DNA from: Acetobacterium sp.
Lineage (GTDB): Bacteria; Bacillota; Clostridia; Eubacteriales; Eubacteriaceae
Assembly: GCA_022013395.1 (NCBI GenBank)
Contig: JAKLQL010000237.1
Span: 1 to 9,715, forward strand
Reading direction: 5' to 3'
DNA: 9,715 nucleotides
Both the position numbers and the translations under genes were made by a program. Below, piece after piece: positions 1-5,764 of the stretch. The notes below the pieces were generated by a model. The model saw nothing but the letters and a program-made list of their open reading frames with translations. It was not told where the DNA came from and did no database searches. Each line of letters starts with the position of its first letter. The first letter of the stretch is position 1.

Positions 1-1585
1 GGCGGTGATCTGCGGTATTAATGCCACTGATCCCAACTATACCCATCAGGAACTGATTCAAAAAGTCCGGGATCTGGGTTTTAGCGGGGTCAACAATTTT
101 CCGACCATTGGGCTGGTTGATGGCCAGTTTAGAGAGTGGCTGGAGGAAAAAGGGCTGGGCTATGATCATGAAATTGAATTTATGAAAAAAGCGGTGGCAG
201 CCAACCTTTTTACCATTGCCTTTGTGTTTGACGAAGAACAGGCCCGAGCAATGACGAAGGTCGGTGTGGATGTGGTTTGCGCTCATTTTGGCTGGACCCG
301 GGGCGGCGAAAAATCAGGAAAAGTTTTTTCCACCATCAATGAATGTCTGGAACTAACGGAACGGATTTTTGGGGCGGTGGATGAGATCAATCCCCGTACT
401 TATAAGATGATTTACGGCGGCCCGATCAACTCCCCGGAGGATGCCTATTATTTTTATAAAAATTCCCAAACCATCGGATATATTGGCGGTTCCAGCTTTG
501 AGCGGATTCCTACCGAGCTGGCCATCTCAGAAACGACGGATAAATTTAAAAATTATTATAAATTAAAACAGGAAAACAAACATCTCAAAAAAGAATTGCT
601 TAAAAAAAGAGGCTTTGACGAAATTGTCGGTCAGAGCCTGATCATGCAGGATATGTATGAACTCATCAATAAGGTGGCCGATAAGGATGTCAATGTGCTA
701 ATTCAGGGCGAAAGCGGAACGGGGAAAGAGCTGGTGGCCAAAGCGCTGCATTTTAACAGTAAACGTTGTCTTGGTCCGCTGATTAAGGTGAACTGTGCCG
801 CCTTGCCGCCCAATTTACTGGAAAGTGAACTGTTTGGCCATGAAAAGGGCGCTTTTACCGGAGCGGATAAACGACGTTTGGGAAAATTTGAACTGGCCAA
901 TCATGGCACCCTGTTTCTGGATGAAATTGGTGAAATGGATATCGATCTGCAGTCAAAGGTTTTACGGATCATCCAACAGCAGGAATTTGAACGGGTTGGC
1001 GGAGAAAAAACGATTTTTGTGGATGTCCGAATTGTTTGCGCCACCAATGTGGATCTTAAGCAGGCGGTGGCTGACAATCGTTTCCGGGAAGATCTTTATT
1101 ACCGGCTGAACGTGGTGGAAATTAATACGCCGCCGCTGCGGCGACATACTGAGGATGTTCCGCTGCTATGCAATCGCTTTTTAGAAGAATTTAAAATAAA
1201 GTACCAATTGGAAGAAAAGCGGCTGGCGCCGGATGCCATGGCCTATCTGATGGAATGTCCCTGGCCGGGAAATGTCCGGGAGCTGAAGCATGTCCTGGAA
1301 AGAGCAGTCATTCTCAGCGAGGGTAAATACATCAGACGAACTGATTTGGTGGTGGAAGATTTTCATCTTTCTCCGGAAAAACAAAATGAAAGCCCACTTA
1401 TTCAAAAGAATTCGGAGCGGTTAGCCAACAGCAAGGATCATCTGGAAAGTAACTATATTTTAGAAATTCTCGAGATCTGCCAGTGGAATCGAACCGAAGC
1501 GGCCAATCGCATGGGTATTTCGCGACGAACGCTTTATAATAAGATCCAAAAATACAATTTATCCGCCAAAGAAGTGGAGGCATAA
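1..1585 (+). CDS. Sigma-54 enhancer-binding activator with TIM-barrel (PEP-hydrolase-like) sensor domain, 5'-truncated
   Basis: This is a transcriptional activator that should open sigma-54 promoters by ATP hydrolysis. The frame is already open at base 2, and the first visible residues align with about residue 89 of the TIM-barrel protein at 3193-4020, so roughly 90 N-terminal residues lie outside the window and the GTG at base 5 is an internal valine. Numbering from that Val as 1: residues 1-177 are the C-terminal part of a TIM barrel (GFSGVNNFPTIGLVDG, YGGP, SSFERIPTELAI). Residues 178-203 are a Lys/Glu-rich helical linker. About 205-445 is the AAA+ domain with Walker A GESGTGKE (235-242), the sigma-54-contacting GAFTGA loop (282-287), Walker B LFLDE (303-307), FREDLYYRL with candidate arginine fingers (360-368) and the sensor II segment WPGNVRE (R425). 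About 484-522 is a Fis-type helix-turn-helix (NRTEAANRMGISRRTLYN). There is no receiver domain, so control is probably by ligand binding to the barrel. Its likely target is the sigma-54 promoter just downstream. Confidence 0.93.
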   Translation, partial: AVICGINATDPNYTHQELIQKVRDLGFSGVNNFPTIGLVDGQFREWLEEKGLGYDHEIEFMKKAVAANLFTIAFVFDEEQARAMTKVGVDVVCAHFGWTRGGEKSGKVFSTINECLELTERIFGAVDEINPRTYKMIYGGPINSPEDAYYFYKNSQTIGYIGGSSFERIPTELAISETTDKFKNYYKLKQENKHLKKELLKKRGFDEIVGQSLIMQDMYELINKVADKDVNVLIQGESGTGKELVAKALHFNSKRCLGPLIKVNCAALPPNLLESELFGHEKGAFTGADKRRLGKFELANHGTLFLDEIGEMDIDLQSKVLRIIQQQEFERVGGEKTIFVDVRIVCATNVDLKQAVADNRFREDLYYRLNVVEINTPPLRRHTEDVPLLCNRFLEEFKIKYQLEEKRLAPDAMAYLMECPWPGNVRELKHVLERAVILSEGKYIRRTDLVVEDFHLSPEKQNESPLIQKNSERLANSKDHLESNYILEILEICQWNRTEAANRMGISRRTLYNKIQKYNLSAKEVEA

Positions 1586-1594
1586 CGAATTATA

Positions 1595-1613
1595 TCGGGC
1601 AATATATTCTCAG
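1595..1613. promoter_or_regulatory. Candidate upstream activator site 1 (weakest dyad)
   Basis: The half-sites CGGGCAA and TTCTCA (1596-1612) form an imperfect dyad that resembles sites 2 and 3. Its centre is near 1604, about 136 bp before the predicted transcription start. It has the most mismatches to the shared pattern TGGG-N-AA-N3-TT-N-CCCA, so it is only supported by company with the other two. It is a candidate binding site for the Fis-type HTH of the upstream activator. Confidence 0.45.
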
Positions 1614-1615
1614 AG

Positions 1616-1632
1616 TGGGAAAATATTGCCCA
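1616..1632. promoter_or_regulatory. Candidate upstream activator site 2
   Basis: TGGGAAAATATTGCCCA is an interrupted palindrome (TGGG-N-AA-N3-TT-N-CCCA). Its centre at 1624 lies about 116 bp before the predicted start, within the usual distance for a sigma-54 enhancer site. Its right half, ATATTGCCC (1623-1631), is also an exact inverted copy of GGGCAATAT (1597-1605) in site 1. Confidence 0.6.
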
Positions 1633-1645
1633 ATTAACTTTGGAT

Positions 1646-1663
1646 TGAGAAAATAGTTTCCCA
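1646..1663. promoter_or_regulatory. Candidate upstream activator site 3
   Basis: TGAGAAAATAGTTTCCCA is an 18-bp near-palindrome in which only two symmetric pairs fail. It shares the TGRG-AAA and TTTCCCA half-sites with site 2. Its centre is about 85 bp upstream of the predicted start and about 30 bp from site 2. Sites 1-2 and 2-3 are spaced about 20 and 30 bp, close to two and three helical turns, so all three would face the same side of the DNA. Confidence 0.6.
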
Positions 1664-1683
1664 TTGCTATATTAGGAATGTCA

Positions 1684-1702
1684 GTATCAATGGCTTTGAT
1701 AC
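1684..1702. promoter_or_regulatory. Perfect 7-5-7 palindrome, possible second operator
   Basis: GTATCAA-TGGCT-TTGATAC is a perfect inverted repeat of 7-bp arms with a 5-bp centre. It lies between the activator-site cluster and the -24 element, at about -56 to -38. Its half-site (GTATCAA) differs from the TGGG-type half-sites upstream, so it probably binds a different protein or serves DNA looping. No T-tract follows, so it is not a terminator. The regulator is unknown. Confidence 0.45.
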
Positions 1703-1712
1703 AAATTTACCA

Positions 1713-1729
1713 TTGGCACAAACCTTGCT
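1713..1729 (+). promoter_or_regulatory. Sigma-54 (-24/-12) promoter for the UPF0261 / TIM-barrel genes
   Basis: TTGGCACAAACCTTGCT matches the sigma-54 consensus TGGCAC-N5-TTGCW. The GG (1715-1716) and GC (1727-1728) are separated by exactly 10 bp, the spacing this holoenzyme requires. Transcription would start near 1740, leaving a leader of about 45 nt before the ATG at 1785. An activator gene carrying the GAFTGA motif ends about 130 bp upstream, and dyad sites lie in between, completing the expected architecture. Confidence 0.92.
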
Positions 1730-1784
1730 TATATATGTATTTATATAAAAATACTAAGTTAAATAAATTCAAGGGGGGCATGGA

Positions 1785-2996
1785 ATGAAAAATGTATTAA
1801 TCGTAGGGACCTTTGATACCAAGGGGCACGAATTCCAGTTTATTAAAGAACTCATCGAAAAGCGGGGTTTAACCACCACCACCGTTAACTGCGGGGTTAT
1901 CGGTGATCCTTTGTTCGAACCGGATATTTCCAGTAACACCGTCGCGGCGGCAGGAGGATCGTCCCTGGTTGAACTCAAAGAAAAACATGATCGGGGCCTG
2001 GGCATTGACATCATGATGGCTGGAGCAGCTAAAATTACCAAAGATCTTTATGATCAGGGAAAGATTGATGGTGTCATCAGTCTGGGCGGATCAGCCGGCA
2101 CCACCATTGGCACCTTTGCGATGAGAAGTCTGCCGGTAGGCGTACCAAAAATTATGGTTTCCACAGTGGCTTCCGGGGATACGCGTCCCTATGTAGGTGA
2201 AAAAGATATCACCATGATGTATTCAGTCGTCGACATTTCGGGAATCAACAGTATTTCCAATCACATTTTGGCCAATGCCGCCAATGCTATTGCCGGGATG
2301 GCCAGTTTTGATATTCCGGAACTGAAGGAAGAAAAGACTTTATTAGCAGCCACCATGTTTGGGGTAACTACTCCTTGCGTCACGACAGCCAGAGAATATT
2401 TGGAAGATCAGGGCTATGAGGTGCTGGTTTTCCATGCTACCGGTGCTGGCGGCATGGCCATGGAAAGTCTTATTGAAGCTGGCTTTATCAAAGGCGTCTT
2501 TGACGCCACCACCACCGAATGGTGCGACGAGGTGGCCGGCGGCGTCTTCGCAGCCGGACCAACAAGGCTGGAAGCCGCTGCCAAAGCAGGCATTCCAGAA
2601 GTCGTTTCGGTAGGCGCCTTGGATATGGTCAATTTTGGCGCGATTGAAACCGTTCCGGAAAAATATAAAAACCGCAACCTGTACAAACACAATGCCAGCG
2701 TTACCCTGATGAGAACTACCGTTGACGAATGTTCCCAAATGGGAAAAATCATCGCCGGTAAACTAAATATGGCTACCGGACCCGTGGCTTTATTCCTACC
2801 CTTGAAAGGCGTTTCGGCTATCGATGTCGAAGGCGCGCCATTCTACGGCCCCGAAGAGGATGCCGAACTGTTTAAACAATTACGGGCAAATATTGAAGAC
2901 AAGGTTGAACTGGTCGAAATGGATACCGATATCAACGACGAAGCCTTTGCCCTGGCAATGGCCAAAAAACTGATTTCAATGATTGAACAACAATGA
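1785..2996 (+). CDS. Tm-1-like ATP-binding / UPF0261 family protein
   Basis: The 403-residue product has the full length expected of the UPF0261 (Tm-1-like N-terminal domain) family. Visible motifs are the N-terminal VGTFDTKG (7-14), the glycine-rich SLGGSAGTT (99-107), VSTVASGDTRPYVG near the middle, and FHATGAGG (216-223) in the second half. This fits two Rossmann-like lobes, each with a Gly-rich phosphate- or nucleotide-binding loop. No signal peptide or membrane segment is seen, so it should be cytosolic. The ATG follows AAGGGGGG (1771-1778) with 6 nt spacing. In plant Tm-1, known for binding a tobamovirus replication protein, this domain is fused to a TIM barrel like the one encoded next. 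The biochemical reaction in bacteria is not known to me. It is the first gene after the sigma-54 promoter, so expression should be inducible. The family call is firm; the function is open. Confidence 0.9.
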   Translation: MKNVLIVGTFDTKGHEFQFIKELIEKRGLTTTTVNCGVIGDPLFEPDISSNTVAAAGGSSLVELKEKHDRGLGIDIMMAGAAKITKDLYDQGKIDGVISLGGSAGTTIGTFAMRSLPVGVPKIMVSTVASGDTRPYVGEKDITMMYSVVDISGINSISNHILANAANAIAGMASFDIPELKEEKTLLAATMFGVTTPCVTTAREYLEDQGYEVLVFHATGAGGMAMESLIEAGFIKGVFDATTTEWCDEVAGGVFAAGPTRLEAAAKAGIPEVVSVGALDMVNFGAIETVPEKYKNRNLYKHNASVTLMRTTVDECSQMGKIIAGKLNMATGPVALFLPLKGVSAIDVEGAPFYGPEEDAELFKQLRANIEDKVELVEMDTDINDEAFALAMAKKLISMIEQQ

Positions 2997-3079
2997 ACGG
3001 TTTAGAGAATAGGTCATTTATATTCATAAAAAATATGTCAATTGCTTTGATGTCTGTTTTCACAAACTATTTTGTAACG

Positions 3080-3114
3080 TGTAGGCGAACAGGCGGTAGC
3101 CTGTACGCCGTACA
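3080..3114 (+). other. Strong intercistronic RNA hairpin
   Basis: The arms GGCGAACAGGC (3084-3094) and GCCTGTACGCC (3099-3109) pair with a single A·A mismatch around a GGTA loop. The stem is extended by TGTA (3080-3083) with TACA (3111-3114) across one bulged G. No run of T follows on either strand, which argues against intrinsic termination. It could be an mRNA processing or stability element, or a regulatory structure adjusting expression of the downstream gene relative to the upstream one. Confidence 0.65.
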
Positions 3115-3180
3115 GTGTAAAAATTGTTTCGTGTAAACGGGCAGCGAAGCTCACGGCAGTTCATGACAACACTAAACAAA

Positions 3181-3185
3181 AGGAG
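3181..3185 (+). promoter_or_regulatory. Ribosome binding site fixing the TIM-barrel gene start
   Basis: AGGAG sits 7 nt before the ATG at 3193. The in-frame ATG further upstream at 3124 has no such site, and it would add 23 residues encoded by the hairpin-flanking leader with no family resemblance. Confidence 0.9.
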
Positions 3186-3192
3186 AAATAAC

Positions 3193-4020
3193 ATGGCAAT
3201 AAAACGAGAAGAAGTATTAAGACGGTTAAGAGAACAGGAAGCACAGGGCATTTCTGTGGTTGGAGCGGGAGCAGGTACCGGGATTTCGGCAAAATGCGCC
3301 GAAGCCGGCGGGGTGGATCTGATCATTATTTATAATTCCGGCCGCTACCGGATGGCCGGCCGCGGTTCTTTAGCCGGGCTGCTGTCCTATGGTGATGCCA
3401 ATGCGATAGTAATGGATATGGCCAGAGAAGTAGTGACGATTGTCAAAGATACCCCGGTTTTGGCAGGGGTTTGCGGAACCGATCCGTTTAGAGATATGGA
3501 AATGTTTCTAAAACAGGTCAAAGACGCCGGATTCTCCGGGGTTCAGAATTTCCCGACGGTTGGTTTAATCGATGGTGTATTCCGACAAAACCTGGAAGAA
3601 ACCAATATGGGCTATGATCTGGAAGTAGACATGATCAGAAAAGCACATGAGCTGGATCTGGTTACCACCCCCTATGTATTTAATGTAGAAGAAGCAAGAA
3701 AAATGGCCAAAGCCGGAGCCGATGTTCTGGTTGCCCATATGGGACTGACCACTAAGGGCAGTATTGGTGCCGGTACTTCAAAAACGCTGGATGACTGTGT
3801 CAAGTTGACTCAGGAAATCTGTGATGCCGGTAAATCCGTTAATCCAGATATTATGGTAATTGTTCATGGCGGTCCAGTGGCCGAACCAGAAGACGCCAAA
3901 TATGTATTGGATCGGACTAAAGGCGTATGCGGATTCTTCGGAGCATCCAGTATTGAACGTCTGCCAACTGAAATTGCTATCACCAAACAGGTTAAGGATT
4001 TTAAAGACATCAAATTATAA
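3193..4020 (+). CDS. Stand-alone TIM-barrel protein, phosphoenolpyruvate hydrolase-like family
   Basis: The product is 275 residues, a full single TIM-barrel domain of the family described as PEP hydrolase-like or 'TIM-barrel signal transduction' (PF09370). Signature segments are [17 protein letters not shown] (24-40), [17 protein letters not shown] (46-62) with SYGDAN (65-70), GVCGTDPF (92-99), [16 protein letters not shown], and near the C-terminus HGGP and [12 protein letters not shown]. It is predicted cytosolic. The sequence is clearly homologous, nearly segment by segment, to the sensor domain of the activator at 1-1585. It follows the UPF0261 gene by 196 nt and matches the second domain of the fused plant Tm-1 proteins, so the two products probably form a complex. 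The actual substrate is not established by sequence; 'PEP hydrolase' is a family label and should not be taken as proven activity. A terminator follows the stop by 36 nt. Confidence 0.88.
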   Translation: MAIKREEVLRRLREQEAQGISVVGAGAGTGISAKCAEAGGVDLIIIYNSGRYRMAGRGSLAGLLSYGDANAIVMDMAREVVTIVKDTPVLAGVCGTDPFRDMEMFLKQVKDAGFSGVQNFPTVGLIDGVFRQNLEETNMGYDLEVDMIRKAHELDLVTTPYVFNVEEARKMAKAGADVLVAHMGLTTKGSIGAGTSKTLDDCVKLTQEICDAGKSVNPDIMVIVHGGPVAEPEDAKYVLDRTKGVCGFFGASSIERLPTEIAITKQVKDFKDIKL

Positions 4021-4056
4021 AAACCTCGACAAATCGTAAAAAACAGTGTAAATCAT

Positions 4057-4102
4057 GCGTTGAATAAAAAGTTAATTCTTTTTATTCAACGCTTTTTCTT
4101 TT
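4057..4102 (+). terminator. Rho-independent terminator after the TIM-barrel gene
   Basis: GCGTTGAATAAAAAG (4057-4071) pairs perfectly with CTTTTTATTCAACGC (4078-4092), a 15-bp stem with a 6-nt loop, followed by TTTTTCTTTT. A further outer pairing of AGTGTAA (4044-4050) with TTACACT (4101-4107) is possible. This should end the sigma-54 transcript. The final T-tract overlaps the -35 region of the next promoter. Confidence 0.95.
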
Positions 4103-4127
4103 ACACTTAACAACTATTTGGTATAAT
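4100..4127 (+). promoter_or_regulatory. Sigma-A promoter with extended -10 for the kinase gene
   Basis: TTTACA (4100-4105), a 16-bp spacer and a perfect TATAAT (4122-4127) preceded by TGG (TGnTATAAT, an extended -10) form a strong vegetative promoter. Transcription would begin near 4133-4135. It follows directly on the terminator, so the kinase and the gene after it can be expressed independently of the sigma-54 unit. Confidence 0.85.
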
Positions 4128-4150
4128 AGTATGAAATGCGTGTGATGTTT

Positions 4151-4154
4151 GGAG
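4151..4154 (+). promoter_or_regulatory. Ribosome binding site supporting a TTG start for the kinase
   Basis: GGAG is placed 8 nt before the in-frame TTG at 4163. The competing ATG codons at 4136 and 4145 lie within about 12 nt of the predicted transcription start and have no ribosome site in front of them. Confidence 0.75.
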
Positions 4155-4162
4155 AATCGATT

Positions 4163-5710
4163 TTGAACAACAATGAAAAGAGCGGAAATAAAAAGAGCGG
4201 GAAAAATAATTCAGTTTTAACAATTGATTGCGGTACCCGAGGACTTCGGGGCATTATTTTTGATGAGCAGGGCAACGAGCTGGCTAAAAGCGAAGAATTA
4301 TTTAAGGGTTATTATTCAAAGCACTTTCAGTGGAAGGAAGCTTCCCCGGAAATGTTCTGGAAGGCCCTGGTTAAGGTGGTTGCGGAGCTCAAGGACAAAG
4401 AGCCGGTTTTGTTTGAGACAATCCTGGGCATGACCGTGTCCTGTCAACGAGACGTCATCACCGTTGTTGATGAAAAAGGCGAACCCCTGCGTAATTTTAT
4501 CAGTTGGCTGGATCGCCGGGAATTGGCAGAACCGCTGCCGTATCCCTGGCCCTACGCGCTGCTTTTTAAATGTATCGGATTTAGTGGTTACGCAAAATCA
4601 TTCAGTAAAACCGCGCATGTCAATTGGATCAAAAAGCAGGAACCGGAAATCTGGGCCAAAACCCACAGGGTCGTTTTTCTTTCGACCTATTTTTTGACCC
4701 GATTAACTGGCAAAATTGCCGACAGTCGTTCGGATACCGCCGGTCATCTGCCTTTCGATACAAAAAAGAAGCAGTGGTGCGGCAAATACGATGTCAAACG
4801 TCAAATCCTTCAAGTAGAGCCGGAAAAATGCTATGAACTGACTGATTCTTGTGAAATAATTGGCCAGCTGACAGCCGAAGCTGCCGAACTTACCGGTCTG
4901 CCATTGGGTTTGCCGATTGTGGCATCGGGTACCGATAAAGGCTGTGAAACCGTGGGTGTCGGTGCACTAACACCGGAAATTGCCAGCATTTCATTGGGAA
5001 CTCAATCAACGGTAGAGATTTCCACTAAAAAATATGTGGAACTGTACCCTTTTTATCCATCTTTCGCCGCTGTTGACAATGAAGCGTATAATCCAGAAGT
5101 CACTATTTATCACGGTTTTTGGATGGTTGAATGGTATGCCAAAGAATTCCTTCATCAGTCAGATCCGAATGATATCCATGATCTGCTTGAAGGCTATCTT
5201 GAAACGACACCGGCGGGTGCAGATGGACTGATTCACCAACCCTATTGGGGTAGAGAAGCCTTTCGGCCGGAAGCCAAAGGTTCATTTATCGGATTCAGCG
5301 AGGGCCACGATAAAAGACATATTTACCGGGCCATCATTGAAGGCCTGGGATATGCTCTATTGGAAGGGCTTGAATTGATTGAAAGAAAAACAAAGGTGCC
5401 GATTCAATCGGTTGGACTTTCTGGCGGCGGATCACGCAGCGACGGCGTCGCTCAGATTATGGCTGATATTTTAAACCGGCCGGTTTATCGGGTGCAGACC
5501 TTTGAAACAACAGCTTTAGGAGCTGCCATGGCTACCTTTGTCGGTTTGGGACAATATCCTGATATTCAAACAGCGGGGAAATCAATGATTCGAAAATCCC
5601 GGGTGTTTGAACCAAATCCGGAAAATACCATGAAATATACAGAAATTTATAATAAAATTTACAAGCGATTATATCGTCGGGTAAAACCCTTATATCAATC
5701 ATATCACTAA
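4163..5710 (+). CDS. FGGY-family carbohydrate kinase
   Basis: The product is an ATP-dependent sugar or polyol kinase of the xylulokinase/glycerol kinase superfamily, 515 residues from the TTG start, which is a normal length. After a Lys/Asn-rich 17-residue tail, the N-terminal ASKHA lobe begins with VLTIDCGTRG (phosphate-1 loop, D22-G24). VASGTDKG (253-260) holds the expected catalytic aspartate D258. SLGTQSTV (277-284) matches the second phosphate loop. The C-terminal lobe carries the FGGY signature GLSGGGSRSDGVAQIMAD, with the GGG adenosine-binding motif at 421-423. A TALGAA segment follows. The enzyme is cytosolic. Substrate cannot be assigned: the substrate-contacting segments do not resemble a subfamily I can name confidently. 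A 54-nt gap separates it from the next gene, so the two are probably co-transcribed from the sigma-A promoter. An upstream ATG at 4136 would add nine residues but looks leaderless. Confidence 0.9.
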   Translation: MNNNEKSGNKKSGKNNSVLTIDCGTRGLRGIIFDEQGNELAKSEELFKGYYSKHFQWKEASPEMFWKALVKVVAELKDKEPVLFETILGMTVSCQRDVITVVDEKGEPLRNFISWLDRRELAEPLPYPWPYALLFKCIGFSGYAKSFSKTAHVNWIKKQEPEIWAKTHRVVFLSTYFLTRLTGKIADSRSDTAGHLPFDTKKKQWCGKYDVKRQILQVEPEKCYELTDSCEIIGQLTAEAAELTGLPLGLPIVASGTDKGCETVGVGALTPEIASISLGTQSTVEISTKKYVELYPFYPSFAAVDNEAYNPEVTIYHGFWMVEWYAKEFLHQSDPNDIHDLLEGYLETTPAGADGLIHQPYWGREAFRPEAKGSFIGFSEGHDKRHIYRAIIEGLGYALLEGLELIERKTKVPIQSVGLSGGGSRSDGVAQIMADILNRPVYRVQTFETTALGAAMATFVGLGQYPDIQTAGKSMIRKSRVFEPNPENTMKYTEIYNKIYKRLYRRVKPLYQSYH

Positions 5711-5748
5711 ATTCAGATAAGATCAGATTAGAACCGACATGTTAGAGA

Positions 5749-5753
5749 AGAGG
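5749..5753 (+). promoter_or_regulatory. Ribosome binding site of the activase-fusion gene
   Basis: AGAGG lies 11 nt before the ATG at 5765, a little longer than ideal. No better in-frame start is closer, and the ATG places the DIGSTT motif ten residues in, as usual for this family. Confidence 0.55.
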
Positions 5754-5764
5754 TCATAAGATTA

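Larger units (their letters stand above)
2997..3192 (+). other. Intergenic leader between the UPF0261 and TIM-barrel genes
   Basis: This 196-nt gap lies between two genes that are otherwise expected to be co-transcribed. It holds a strong hairpin (3080-3114), a small inverted repeat ACAAA/TTTTGT at 3062-3075, and the ribosome site of the next gene. I see no T-tract terminator and no convincing sigma-A or sigma-54 promoter. I do not recognise a riboswitch class. Confidence 0.6.

Noticed and set aside
5..7. GTG as the start of the first gene
   Set aside because: The frame is open to the window edge, and the codon falls in the middle of a conserved barrel strand (aligned with about residue 89 of the homologous protein). 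It is an internal valine of a truncated gene.
1597..1631. GGGCAATAT / ATATTGCCC inverted repeat as a terminator for the activator gene
   Set aside because: The loop is 17 nt, the stem is AT-rich, and no T-tract follows. The arms are better explained as half-sites of neighbouring dyads.
1585..1784. Small gene or regulatory RNA in the gap before the UPF0261 gene
   Set aside because: The gap is filled by dyads and the promoter, and the predicted transcript begins only at about 1740, leaving no room for a separate gene.
2343..2752. Long minus-strand frames opposite the UPF0261 gene, and similar ones opposite the activase fusion
   Set aside because: They lie wholly inside well-supported + strand genes, lack ribosome sites and recognisable motifs, and are typical antisense shadows of GC-biased third positions.
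3035..3136. 33-residue frame with two cysteines in CKNC across the hairpin region
   Set aside because: There is no ribosome site at a usable distance, the composition is unremarkable, and it runs straight through the hairpin. It is most likely a chance frame.
3124..3192. Longer TIM-barrel protein starting at the ATG at 3124
   Set aside because: It has no ribosome site, the extra 23 residues do not look like the family, and AGGAG lies 7 nt before the ATG at 3193.
3002..5757. Near-identical 16-mers TTAGAGAATAGGTCAT (3002-3017) and TTAGAGAAGAGGTCAT (5742-5757), both just after stop codons
   Set aside because: One 15/16 match between two places in a window this size is expected about half the time by chance, and one copy includes a ribosome site. 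There is not enough to call a repeat.
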